Origin: Candidatus Aminicenantes bacterium UBA2190
GTDB lineage: Bacteria > Acidobacteriota > Aminicenantia > UBA2199
Length of the DNA: 64,000 bases
NCBI GenBank assembly: GCA_002335385.1
Contig: DCVK01000015.1
Span: 14,229 to 78,228 of the forward strand
Direction: 5' to 3'
The translations under genes and the position numbers were made by a program. The notes beneath the pieces were generated by a model that was not told the DNA's origin, did no database searches, and saw only the letters and a list, made by a program, of their open reading frames with translations. Shown in pieces: positions 27,638 to 35,848 of the stretch (position 1 is its first letter; the number at the start of each line of letters is the position of its first letter).

Positions 27638-27862
27638 TCCGTCCCCAATCCCACCCGGACCTTCTTTTCCAGATTGAAATGGTAAAACAACTTCGCATTA
27701 TTTGGACTCTCAACTCCGATCATGACTTGCTCCAAATTGGATGCTTCATGATGGAACTGTCCCATATCAAAGCAATTTCAGCAATCTTTCTTCACAGGAA
27801 CATCAAATTATTCGATCGATATATTTCCGATTTGGGCAACAACCCGTGGAGACCTGACCCCC
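27638..27862. repeat. Composite REP-like spacer element
   Basis: TCCGTCCCCAATCC at 27638-27651 and, about 180 bp on, TTTGGGCAACAACCCGTGGA continuing GACCTGACCCC to 27862. Both parts recur in the same order in the spacer at 31540-31688. No coding sequence in between. Confidence 0.5.
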
Positions 27863-27884
27863 ATGGCTCCTCCTCGCCTTCCGG

Positions 27885-28787
27885 TCATTGCCTCAGGCTC
27901 GTCTCCCGGAAGCGTTCGATGATGCCGGCGCTCACCCAATAGATGTCGCCCCCGTCGGCGGAGTTGCGAGTGAAGAACAGGTAGCGGCCGTCGGGCGAGA
28001 CGGTGGCGCACCAGTCGGCGGCGGCGGAATTCAAGGGTTCCAGGTTGACCGCGCCGCCCCATGAGCCGTCAGCACGACGGAAGCTGACGTACAGGTCCCC
28101 CTCCCCCTTGCCGCCCGCTCGTGGCGAATTGAAGATCAGGTATCGTTCGTCGGGCGCGATGAACGGGTGCGCCTCCACGGCGGGCGTGTTCACGCCGCCG
28201 CCCGGATCGGCGTCACGCCGGTATTCTTCGTCGCACCGGATCCACCTGGCGATGATCCCGCCGTCCCGGCCCTCGACGCGGTAGCCGGCGATGTCCGTGG
28301 CATAGATCGCCCCGTCCCGCGTCGAAGTCGCCCTCATGCCCTGGGGGATGAGGAAGCGGGCGTCGCCCCAGCCGCCGTTCGCCCGGGGCAGGGACCAGAT
28401 GCCTCCCGTCTCGCCCTCCGCCAGGCGGGCGTAGCGGTTCATGAGCAGATGCCTGCCGTCGGGCGTGACATGCACCTCCCCTCCCGGAAAGCGGTCACTG
28501 AACTCCGCGACACGGGGTTGCGTCCAGCCGGACTCGGTCAGGATGCAGGCCATGACGCCGACTCCGGCGCGGTTGAAATAGATCTCACGGCCGTCCGACG
28601 TCAGGGCCAGGCAGTACTCGCGGGAGCCTTTCATGGAGACGATCCCGGCGGCGAAGACCTGGGGCGTGTCGCCCGGCGGCGTCTGGCCGAGATACGGGCC
28701 CCGGAGCCGGGCCTGAGAGGACGCCGACGCGTCCGCGACCGTCGCCAAGAACATCGTCAGTGCCCAAATCGGCCATTTCGCGTTCAT
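27885..28787 (-). CDS. Secreted WD40-like (PD40) beta-propeller protein
   Basis: 300 residues with a signal peptide (MNAKWPIWALTMFLATVADASA) and GAGGAG before the ATG. PD40/TolB-like blade motifs recur: LALTSDGREIYFNRA, VTPDGRHLLMNRY, IAPDERYLIFNSPR and VSPDGRYLFFTRNSADGGDI. Such proteins occur beside peptidases or as periplasmic sensors and binding proteins. It is convergent with the cupin gene and stands alone. Ligand unknown. Confidence 0.88.
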   Translation of the reverse strand: MNAKWPIWALTMFLATVADASASSQARLRGPYLGQTPPGDTPQVFAAGIVSMKGSREYCLALTSDGREIYFNRAGVGVMACILTESGWTQPRVAEFSDRFPGGEVHVTPDGRHLLMNRYARLAEGETGGIWSLPRANGGWGDARFLIPQGMRATSTRDGAIYATDIAGYRVEGRDGGIIARWIRCDEEYRRDADPGGGVNTPAVEAHPFIAPDERYLIFNSPRAGGKGEGDLYVSFRRADGSWGGAVNLEPLNSAAADWCATVSPDGRYLFFTRNSADGGDIYWVSAGIIERFRETSLRQ

Positions 28788-28961
28788 TGTTTCTCCTCAC
28801 TGTCATTTTCGCCGATCTCGAAGCGAATGTCACGAAGAAACCGGGGACGGACCATGAAAATGAGAAAATGACTGGTTCATTCAGATCGCAGCTTTGTAAA
28901 CCTTTTAAATCGAACAAAATCAGTTTGACAAGGTCCGTTAGCAGACTTCCTCTCTCATAAT

Positions 28962-30509
28962 TCACCCGAAATGCTTCACCTGCGGCCAGATCTGTTCCAG
29001 GGTGACCTTGGGCCTTCGGCAGATCCAGATGGGCAGGTCGCTCTCATAGGGCATGGCGTAAGGGTTGGTGTGGACGGCGAAGAGGGTCACATCCTCGTAG
29101 GCCTGAAGATGATCCTCGCGATCGCCGCCGATGATGATGAGTACCTTGCCCGAGCGCTCGCCCGGGCCCCAGAGCCAGTAATTGTTGTGTCCCGCGATGG
29201 CCTTGGGCAGGCCGTAGCGCCAGCCGAAAAAATCCACCGCCCCGGCCTCGCCATAGTTTTGCCCATAGATGGCGCATTCCGCTTGTTCATCTGGAGTCAG
29301 GGATCCGTAAGCCCTGGCCACCACGGCGACCATCTCCTGCCAGCCGAAGCGGTCGGCATAGACCTGGTGCAGCTCCGTCTTGCGGCCGCGCTCCATCTGC
29401 GGCGGATCCATGCCGATCGCGCGCGTGTAGCGGATGTGGCTCTCTACCGGCAGCAGCGGCACCCACATTGGCAGCAGGGCCAGGCCGCCCAGGGCCAGCA
29501 GCGCGGCATAGGCGCCCCGGGCGACGCGACCGAGCCGGCCGGAGGAGAAGCGATCGACGAGTACGGCGCCGGCGGCCAGCAGCAGGGGGAAAGCCGGGGA
29601 AAGATAGTAGGGCTTGCCCCGCTGCGCCACGAACAGGATGAAGAGGAAGACAAAGGCGATGCCGAAGCAGCGGAATTTTTTCAGGCGCGGGTGAAAGAAG
29701 AGGGCGGCCAGGCCGGCCAGCCAGAGCGGCAGCGTCAGGGGATGCTGCAGCAGGATCTGGGCCTTGAGAAACTCCAGGGGGGACATGGGCAGGTTTTTCC
29801 ATGCCTGCGCGTTGCGCATGAATTCCAGCGTGGCCCAGTCGTTACGGAACAACCACAGCAGATTGGGCAGGAAAAACCACATGGCGATGGCGCCGCCGAT
29901 CCAGGGCCACTTGCCGGCCAGCAGGCGCCGTTCCCTGGTCAGCAGCAGGCCCGCCACGAGCGTAGCGCCGAAGAAGAGCATGCTGTGCTTGTTGAGCAGC
30001 GCCAGCCCGGCCAGGACGCCGAAGGGGACCCAGAGCTCGCGGCGGCCGCTGTCGACCATGCGCAGCAGCAGCCAGGCGCAGCCCATCCAGCACAAGGGCT
30101 CGAAGATGTTCATGGAATAAAAGCTGCCGACAGCCAGGTACACCGGCGCCATGCCGCAGGCCAGCGCGGCCAGGAACTGGGCGAAGCCCGTGCCGCCCAT
30201 CTCTTTGGCCAGCTTGGCGCTCAGCCAGGCCAGCGCCGCCACGGCCAGCGCCGGCACCAGGCGCAGCACGAACAGCGAATCGCCGAAAGCAAGGCGCAGC
30301 AGGCGCAGGATGAAGATCGACAACGGCGGGTGATCGACAAAGCCCCAGGCGAGCCGGTCGCTGCAGGCGACATAATAGAACTCGTCGCGGAACATGCCGA
30401 AGCCCCCGGAGAGGACCGCCGGCAGCTGCACGGCCATCACCCCCAGCGCGACCCAGAACCCCGGAGACAACGAGGCCAAGAAAGCAGTGACCTTATTCAT
30501 TCTGCTCAT
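28962..30509 (-). CDS. Glycosyltransferase family 39-type membrane protein
   Basis: 515 residues from ATG 30509 (MSRMNKV); ATGs at 30545 and 30500 are alternatives. About ten to twelve hydrophobic helices. The first large extracytoplasmic loop carries the acidic motif GMFRDEFYYVACSDRLAWGF followed by VDHPPLSIFI, matching ArnT/PMT-like enzymes that move sugars from polyprenyl phosphate. The C-terminal 150 residues (YGQNYGEAGAVDFFGWRYGL) form a periplasmic domain. It probably glycosylates lipid A, another lipid or protein; acceptor unknown. Confidence 0.88.
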   Translation of the reverse strand: MSRMNKVTAFLASLSPGFWVALGVMAVQLPAVLSGGFGMFRDEFYYVACSDRLAWGFVDHPPLSIFILRLLRLAFGDSLFVLRLVPALAVAALAWLSAKLAKEMGGTGFAQFLAALACGMAPVYLAVGSFYSMNIFEPLCWMGCAWLLLRMVDSGRRELWVPFGVLAGLALLNKHSMLFFGATLVAGLLLTRERRLLAGKWPWIGGAIAMWFFLPNLLWLFRNDWATLEFMRNAQAWKNLPMSPLEFLKAQILLQHPLTLPLWLAGLAALFFHPRLKKFRCFGIAFVFLFILFVAQRGKPYYLSPAFPLLLAAGAVLVDRFSSGRLGRVARGAYAALLALGGLALLPMWVPLLPVESHIRYTRAIGMDPPQMERGRKTELHQVYADRFGWQEMVAVVARAYGSLTPDEQAECAIYGQNYGEAGAVDFFGWRYGLPKAIAGHNNYWLWGPGERSGKVLIIIGGDREDHLQAYEDVTLFAVHTNPYAMPYESDLPIWICRRPKVTLEQIWPQVKHFG

Positions 30510-30771
30510 GCAGAGATCATATCCGAATCCGCTGGCGGCATGCAACCGGTCCTTCCGCGCGGATGGCCAACCCTATCCATGCAAAAGCGAAGGATCCAAC
30601 TCTACCAGGTCACCGAGAATTCAGGGTTCCCCCCTGATTCCTTCCTGAACCTCATGTTTACGGCCTGGCTGTCTTGTTTTACGGACATATTTTGCAGATA
30701 AATTTGGAAACGAACTTGCTTGAATATGTACGGCCTTGGAAATTGATTTTTTCATCGCCAGGGAGGTTCCC

Positions 30772-31440
30772 ATGCGACGGACAAGCAAGGAAGGTTCGCT
30801 CAAGGGAGCGACCCGCGGCGTGGGTCTTGCCTTTGCCGGGCTTTATGTCGTGCTGGCCACCGGCTGCATGACGGTTCGTCATGACATCCGCACCCTGCCG
30901 CCTTTTCCCCCCGCGGGGCCGCTGAAGACATACGAGTTGCGGCAAAGGGCCTGGACGCTGGGCGATCAATTCGTCATCGAGGACGATTGCCGCCGGCCGG
31001 CGTTCTTCGCCAAGGGAAGGGCGTTTTCCATGGGGGACAAGCTCTCCTTCCGGGATGCCGACGGGAACGAGATGGCCTACATCTCCCAGAAAGTCCTCAG
31101 CCTGCGGCGGAATTACAGGATTTACAGGGGGGGCGATCTGTTCGCCAGGGTTATAAAGAAATTGAACCCCATCCGGCAGCACTTTGTCGTGGATGTGCCG
31201 GGAGCCGATGACTACCGCGTGCGCGGCAACTTCTGGAATTACGAATACACCTTCACGCGCGGCAATAGAACCGTGGCCGTGGTATCGAAGCGCCCCTTCG
31301 CCTGGCCCGACACCTACAGGATCGCCATCACCGCCGGCGAGGACGACGTCCTGATCCTGGCCGCGGCCGTGGCCATCGACCTGATCGCGCACGACGACCC
31401 GGACCCCCCTGTCCCGCCGCCCTGGGCTTACCATCACTGA
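30772..31440 (+). CDS. Lipoprotein with LURP-one (Tubby-like) domain
   Basis: 222 residues from ATG 30772 (GGGAGG 5 nt upstream; an in-frame ATG at 30736 has no site). The N-terminus has a hydrophobic stretch ending VVLATGC, a plausible lipobox. Residues about 45-200 match the LURP-one-related fold: TYELRQRAWTLGDQFVIEDD, AFFAKGRAFSMGDKLSFRD, AYISQKVLSLRRNYRIYRGG and a VRGNFWNYEYTFTRG segment. The fold is related to phospholipid scramblases and Tubby. Bacterial LURP-one proteins are usually cytosolic, so a lipid-anchored form is unusual. Confidence 0.82.
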   Translation: MRRTSKEGSLKGATRGVGLAFAGLYVVLATGCMTVRHDIRTLPPFPPAGPLKTYELRQRAWTLGDQFVIEDDCRRPAFFAKGRAFSMGDKLSFRDADGNEMAYISQKVLSLRRNYRIYRGGDLFARVIKKLNPIRQHFVVDVPGADDYRVRGNFWNYEYTFTRGNRTVAVVSKRPFAWPDTYRIAITAGEDDVLILAAAVAIDLIAHDDPDPPVPPPWAYHH

Positions 31441-31866
31441 ACGCCGCCGTCAGGGCCTTCTTCACGCCCGCTAGCGATCTTCCTCATCAGCGGAGAGTTC
31501 GGCATCACCAGCCGGACATTCGAATACACGGATTAACAGTCCGTCCCCAATCCTTCCGTCAGCTGGAGCGCGATCCGAATTTATTTTGTATGAATCGCAG
31601 CAACGAATATGTTTTGAACTTCTGGCTGGCCTAGAATGGCAATAAAATGTTTTGAGCTTTTGGGCAACAGCCCGTGGAGACCTGCCCCCTACGAGAAGTG
31701 ATATGATACACAGCCCCGGGAAATTCAATGCGCATCGGCCTGAACATGGAGCCATCATATCAAATCAAATGTAATAATGTAAGACCTGACACCAATGGTA
31801 CTTGAGTTGATTGTATTTGATGCTTGTTTACACCGCGGCGCTATGAATATGTATCCTGTACTGTCA
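31441..31866. other. Spacer with REP-like elements
   Basis: No gene seen. TCCGTCCCCAATCC at 31540-31553 and TTTGGGCAACAGCCCGTGGA with GACCTGCCCC at 31659-31688 repeat the composite found at 27638-27862. AATAATGTAAGAC at 31773-31785 also occurs, one base shorter, at 16434-16445. Confidence 0.5.
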
Positions 31867-32382
31867 TTAACCCATTTTCTGTATTGTGCTCATAGCAGTA
31901 TCATGCAACATCTTGGAAATTATGGATAACATCTGTAGATACTGCTGGATTTTCTGCAGATGGTTCTGTATATCAATATTTGCGAGTTGTGCATCATCAC
32001 CAGCCGTGCTGAGTCGTTCCTCCATATTCCGCAACAATGTATCCAACTCATCTATCGTTGCTGTTTTCTGCTTCAGATTGGATAATATACTCAATATCAG
32101 CTGCCTGTTGCCGGGCAGGTTATTCTGCAAATCATTAATTTTCAGAAACTGCAAATCGATTTCATTTATGGTTCGCTTCATGTCAATCATGATCTTTCCC
32201 ATCGACGGGGGTACTGTGATGCGATTGAAGTAATCCATGGTTTCCTTTTTTCTCTTGGACCAATTCAACAGGCTTTCCTTGCTTATCAACACGGATTCCT
32301 TCGTTTGAGCGAAACCGACTTCCGCTGCAGCGAGCGTCACAAACAACAGGAGCGGCAATAACAAAGATTTAAAGGTTGACAT
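31867..32382 (-). CDS. Small secreted helical protein
   Basis: 171 residues from ATG 32382, chosen for GAGGAGG 6 nt upstream; the frame is open to 32529. Signal peptide MSTFKSLLLPLLLFVTLAAA. The rest is mostly amphipathic helix with heptad-like spacing (MIDMKRTINEIDLQFLKIND, LDTLLRNMEERL, IQNHLQKIQQYLQMLSIISK), so a periplasmic coiled-coil protein is likely. Lower GC than its neighbours. No family recognised. Confidence 0.72.
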   Translation of the reverse strand: MSTFKSLLLPLLLFVTLAAAEVGFAQTKESVLISKESLLNWSKRKKETMDYFNRITVPPSMGKIMIDMKRTINEIDLQFLKINDLQNNLPGNRQLILSILSNLKQKTATIDELDTLLRNMEERLSTAGDDAQLANIDIQNHLQKIQQYLQMLSIISKMLHDTAMSTIQKMG

Positions 32383-32648
32383 GCTTCCTCCTCGGTGGTT
32401 GTTGAAGAAATCGACTCTTTCAGTTTCCATCAAACGGACAAGCCCACTCTCCATGGATAGCTGAATAACCGCGTATACAGCCTTCCATTCAATATAGCCG
32501 GCGGCTTCCTGACAAGCAACCGCCTGCACACAATAGGAAAATCATTTTTCTCCATAATGGGATGCTAAAGGAAATATTCAGAAATTACAATAGATTGATG
32601 TGAATTATTTGTGAAAATTCAATTACGGTTCAATTTTTAAGGGAGTTT

Positions 32649-32676
32649 GGGGACGGTGCTTGACTTTGTGACTTTG
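32649..32676. repeat. REP-like element GGGGACGGTGCTTGACTTTG
   Basis: GGGGACGGTGCTT occurs inverted at 26615-26627, and the part GGTGC.TGACTTTGTGA recurs at 20691-20719. Motifs of this type often accompany REP-associated transposases; none is in the window. Confidence 0.5.
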
Positions 32677-32713
32677 TACAATTTCAGCTGGTTCAATTCT
32701 GCGGAGAATTCCC

Positions 32714-32736
32714 AAGGGCGGGATAACCCCGCCCTT
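32714..32736. repeat. GC-rich hairpin AAGGGCGGG-ATAAC-CCCGCCCTT
   Basis: Perfect 9-bp stem, 5-nt loop, no following T-run; similar to the hairpin at 27225-27245. Confidence 0.5.
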
Positions 32737-32855
32737 ACGCCCGAGCTTGTCTCTCGGCACGTTATATTCAAATCAGATTAAAGACCATCCAAAGGCGCAC
32801 GGCGTGCCGTTCCCCGGGGTGCCCTGTCAGAAAGATATCGAATAAAAAATTTACC

Positions 32856-32891
32856 AACTAAGTTTTTAGTTGACAAACTAAGTTTTTAGTT
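32856..32891. promoter_or_regulatory. Two BlaI-type operators
   Basis: The 16-bp dyad AACTAAGTTTTTAGTT occurs twice without mismatch (32856-32871 and 32876-32891), centres 20 bp apart. Size, symmetry and position over the promoter fit operators of BlaI/MecI repressors. The repressor gene starts 14 bp downstream, so autoregulation is the simplest reading. Confidence 0.85.
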
Positions 32892-32898
32892 ACATAAT
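32870..32898 (+). promoter_or_regulatory. Promoter of the BlaI/M56 operon, predicted leaderless
   Basis: TTGACA (32870-32875), 17-bp spacer, CATAAT (32893-32898). The -35 lies between the two operators and the second operator fills the spacer. Seven nt past the -10 is the A of the ATG at 32905, so the message should have no leader; indeed no Shine-Dalgarno exists. Confidence 0.8.
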
Positions 32899-32904
32899 TA
32901 TTGC

Positions 32905-33306
32905 ATGAAAGAATTAACCCGAGCCGAAGAGCAGATCATGCACGTGCTGTGGGAGATCGAAAAGGGCGTGGTCAAGGACATCCTCGACCGCCTGCCCGAG
33001 CCCAGGCCGGCCTACAACACCGTCTCGACCATCGTCCGCATCCTGGAAAAGAAGGGCTTCGTCGACCACGAAGCCTACGGCAAGACCCACCAGTACTTCC
33101 CGCGCATCACCCTGAACGAGTACCGCCGCGGCTTTTTGAAATCTTTCGTAACCAGGTTTTTCGGGAATTCGTACCAGGAGATGGTCTCCTTCTTCGCCAG
33201 CGACCGCAAGATCACCATCCAGGAGCTCGAGGAGATGAAGATATCGCTGGCCGAGGAGATCGAGCGCCAGAGGACGGAGGGGCACGATGGACACAGCGAT
33301 GATTGA
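32905..33306 (+). CDS. BlaI/MecI-family transcriptional repressor
   Basis: 133 residues. Winged helix typical of the family: LTRAEEQIMHVLWEIEKGVV, then YNTVSTIVRILEKKGFVDHE (recognition helix and wing) and GKTHQYFPRITLNEY. The C-terminal dimerisation helix ends EEIERQRTEG. Its two dyad operators sit directly upstream. The next gene, an M56 metallopeptidase, overlaps by 20 nt; in this pairing the peptidase relays a signal that leads to repressor cleavage. No beta-lactamase gene is near, so the regulated function is not evident. Confidence 0.92.
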   Translation: MKELTRAEEQIMHVLWEIEKGVVKDILDRLPEPRPAYNTVSTIVRILEKKGFVDHEAYGKTHQYFPRITLNEYRRGFLKSFVTRFFGNSYQEMVSFFASDRKITIQELEEMKISLAEEIERQRTEGHDGHSDD

Positions 33307-34780
33307 CTACCTGTTCAAGGTGGCCGTTTTTCTCGGCACGGCCTATTATTTCTACCATTACCTGCTGCGCAACGATGTCAGCTTCCTGGCCAACCGCCTG
33401 TTCCTGCTCTCCATGCTGCCCCTCTCCTTCCTGCTGCCCCTGGCCCCGCTGCGTTCGCCCTTCCGCTCCCTGACCGTCAGCCCCGCTGCGCTCGCCGCCG
33501 CGCCCGCCATGCCGGCGGCCGCTGCCCCTTCGGGCCCGTCGTTCGCCTCGATCATCGTTTTCCTGTACTGGGCCGGGGCGGCGCTCCTCCTGCTCCGCAT
33601 TTTCTTCCACCTGTTCCACCTCTACCGCCTGCAGCGCCGCAACCCCCGCGAGCGGCTGCGCAACGTAACCCTGGTCCGGGTCGCCTCGCCCATCCCGCCC
33701 TTCTCCTTCTTCAACCGCATTTTCCTGCACGCGGATAAAAGCTGCAATGCCCGGGAAATGGAGCAGATCATCTCCCACGAGTCGGTGCACATCCGCCAGC
33801 TGCACTCCCTCGACATCCTGGTCATGGAGCTGGCGGTCGCCCTGCAGTGGTTCAACCCCGTCGCCTGGCTCTACCGCAAGGCCCTTAAAGAGACTCATGA
33901 GTACCTCGCCGACCGCGAAGTCATTGCGCAAGGCTTCAACGCGGACGGCTATAGGCTGCTGCTTTTCGAACAGCAGTTCGGCGCCAAGCTGTTCGAATTC
34001 GCCAGCCATCTCAAGCAATCACAGATCAAAAGGAGAATGTCCATGATGAAGCGGATGAAAAACACGGGCAAGGTCCCGTACAAGATCGTTTTGGCGCTGC
34101 CCCTGGTCGCCCTGCTGGCCCTGGCCCTGGCCCAGCCCAGGCTGGTCCTGGCAAAGGCCGCGGTCGCGGACGACCAGCAGCAAACCGTGCAGAAAGAGGA
34201 AAACAAAGCCATGAGCGAACAGGAACTCAAGGACCTCCAGCTCAAGCTCGAGGCCAAAGAGAAGGACCTCAAGGAAAAGCTGAGCGCAGCCACCGATCCC
34301 GAGGAGAAGCAGAAGCTGAAGCAGGCGCTCGAAAACATCTACAAGAAACGCCAGTACCTGATGAGCGAACAGGAACCGGCCGCCAAGGAAGAGGCCAAGG
34401 CCGATACCCAGATGGACAAGGAGAAGCGCAAGGAGCTGATGGCCAAGCTCGAGGCCAAGGAGAAAGCGCTGAAGGAGAACTACGCGGGCGCCGAAACGCC
34501 GGAGGCGAAGGAAAAGGCCAAGCAGGACCTCGACACCTTTTACAAGAAACGCCAGGCCATCTTCGACGAGTACGGCATCGTCAAGGTGAAGAAGCAGCCC
34601 AGCAAGGAGCAGCTGGAAAAGAAGCTGGCGTCGGTCCAGGACATGCGCCTGAAGCTCAAGCAGCTCATCGCCGAGGAGAAGAACGAGGAAAAGCTCAAGG
34701 AGCACAAGCTGAAGTTCAAGGAGCTCGGCAAGTTCGAGGAGGAGCTGAAGCTCAAGCTCGAGGAGATGTCGCTGAAATGA
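33287..34780 (+). CDS. M56 (BlaR1-like) membrane metallopeptidase with coiled-coil C-terminus
   Basis: 497 residues. Membrane helices near 7-25, 35-55 and 85-108, and another after the peptidase region (about 265-285, LALPLVALLALALA). The zinc motif HESVHIRQ (about 164-168) with KETHEYLADREV (about 203) matches M56 peptidases. Instead of the penicillin-binding sensor of BlaR1, the outer part is a Lys/Glu-rich coiled coil of about 200 residues. It contains two tandem units (LEAKEKDLKEKLSAATDPEE...YKKRQYLMSE and LEAKEKALKENYAGAETPEA...YKKRQAIFDE). The sensed signal is therefore unlikely to be a beta-lactam bound covalently. Followed by a strong terminator. Confidence 0.9.
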   Translation: MDTAMIDYLFKVAVFLGTAYYFYHYLLRNDVSFLANRLFLLSMLPLSFLLPLAPLRSPFRSLTVSPAALAAAPAMPAAAAPSGPSFASIIVFLYWAGAALLLLRIFFHLFHLYRLQRRNPRERLRNVTLVRVASPIPPFSFFNRIFLHADKSCNAREMEQIISHESVHIRQLHSLDILVMELAVALQWFNPVAWLYRKALKETHEYLADREVIAQGFNADGYRLLLFEQQFGAKLFEFASHLKQSQIKRRMSMMKRMKNTGKVPYKIVLALPLVALLALALAQPRLVLAKAAVADDQQQTVQKEENKAMSEQELKDLQLKLEAKEKDLKEKLSAATDPEEKQKLKQALENIYKKRQYLMSEQEPAAKEEAKADTQMDKEKRKELMAKLEAKEKALKENYAGAETPEAKEKAKQDLDTFYKKRQAIFDEYGIVKVKKQPSKEQLEKKLASVQDMRLKLKQLIAEEKNEEKLKEHKLKFKELGKFEEELKLKLEEMSLK

Positions 34781-34833
34781 CGCGCAGGGGAAGTCCCATC
34801 ATTCCCCTTCCCGACCGTTAGTCCCCTTCCGGG

Positions 34834-34872
34834 TGCGGGGCGGTCTTCACGGCCGCCCCGCATATTTGTTTT
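34834..34872 (+). terminator. Rho-independent terminator of the BlaI/M56 operon
   Basis: TGCGGGGCGG, 9-nt loop, CCGCCCCGCA (perfect 10-bp stem) followed by TATTTGTTTT. Confidence 0.85.
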
Positions 34873-34984
34873 ATGCCTCCTGGCAAGTGAGACCGATCAT
34901 GCCCGCCTTGACTTGAGCGCATGGACTCGGCCGCTCCGTGATCGTGGCGATGCCTGAGCACCCCGGCACCCAGCTGCTTCCGGA

Positions 34985-35013
34985 TTGATGTTCCGCCTGA
35001 AATCGTGTAAAAT
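34985..35013 (+). promoter_or_regulatory. Promoter of the histidine phosphatase gene
   Basis: TTGATG, 17-bp spacer, TAAAAT; predicted start near 35020, with a GGGGGG ribosome site before the ATG at 35044. Confidence 0.5.
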
Positions 35014-35043
35014 CCATCCAGACGAAAATGGGGGGCGCCAAAC

Positions 35044-35769
35044 ATGTTGAAGCAACGACATTCCTTATCATGGACCGCCCTGCTGGCTGTCGCGATCCTC
35101 TTTCCCGCGGCCGCGATGGCTCAAACGGCCGCCCCGGAAAAAAAGGGGACGCGGACGATCTACCTGGTCCGCCACGGCCAGTACGACCAGGCGGACAAGC
35201 GGGATGAGTTCACCGGCAGGGCGTTGGTGCCGCTGGGCGTCGCCCAGGCCAGGCTGCTCGCCGCCAGGCTGAAAGCGATGCCGGTCGCCTTCACCTCGCT
35301 CACCAGCAGCACCATGACCCGCGCCCGGCAGACCGCCCAGGTCATCGGCCGCGACTTTCCCGGGCTGGAGCCGAGGCAGGATCCCGCGATCAGCGAATGC
35401 ACCCCCCCGACCTGGCGGAAAGACATCATGATGGAGGAAAGCGCGGAAGCGATGGACGCGTGTGTGAAAAATATCGAGGGCTTCTTCAAGGAGCGCTTCG
35501 TCCCGTCGCCCGACGCCGCCGACCGGCATGACCTCGTCGTCTGTCACGGCAACGTCATCCGCTATATAGTGGCCAAGGTGCTGCGGGTGGACCCGATGTC
35601 ATGGCTGCAGATGAGCATCTCCAACTGCAGCCTGACCATCGTCCGCGTCAACCCCGACGGGACGATGAAGCTCGACGCCTTCGGGGACTACGGCCATATC
35701 CCCGAGAACATGAGGACTTTCACCGGCGGGGACGACCCGGCCAGGGAACTAAGCACTTTCATGCCATAG
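35044..35769 (+). CDS. Secreted histidine phosphatase (phosphoglycerate mutase-like)
   Basis: 241 residues with a signal peptide (LLAVAILFPAAAMAQ). The catalytic RHG motif is IYLVRHGQYDQ (His near 43). Further active-site elements are SSTMTRARQTAQVI, ISECTPP and VVCHGNVIRY (second His near 166). The fold belongs to histidine phosphatase branch 1; exported members include PGAM5-like and SixA-like phosphatases. It is alone between a terminator and a convergent gene. Substrate unknown. Confidence 0.9.
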   Translation: MLKQRHSLSWTALLAVAILFPAAAMAQTAAPEKKGTRTIYLVRHGQYDQADKRDEFTGRALVPLGVAQARLLAARLKAMPVAFTSLTSSTMTRARQTAQVIGRDFPGLEPRQDPAISECTPPTWRKDIMMEESAEAMDACVKNIEGFFKERFVPSPDAADRHDLVVCHGNVIRYIVAKVLRVDPMSWLQMSISNCSLTIVRVNPDGTMKLDAFGDYGHIPENMRTFTGGDDPARELSTFMP

Positions 35770-35848
35770 AAGGCGTCAGCGGGGCATTTTCAGGCCAGCC
35801 TTCACAAAAGCAGGCATCGCTCCACAAGCTCCCGGTCTTCCTTTCCGG

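Larger units (their letters stand above)
32383..32904. other. Spacer with REP element, hairpin and BlaI control region
   Basis: 522 bp. Holds the REP-like motif (32649-32676), a GC hairpin (32714-32736) and the promoter/operators of the BlaI gene. The first 260 bp are AT-rich without visible structure. Confidence 0.5.

Noticed and set aside
28971..30701. 576-codon plus-strand frame over the glycosyltransferase gene
   Set aside because: Gln/Gly/His-rich shadow of a real membrane protein on the other strand.
30599..30702. Short plus-strand ORF MQKRRIQLYQ...
   Set aside because: No ribosome site, no motif, and it lies in an ordinary spacer.
32905..34780. Beta-lactam resistance operon
   Set aside because: BlaI and M56 are present, but there is no beta-lactamase and no penicillin-binding sensor domain.
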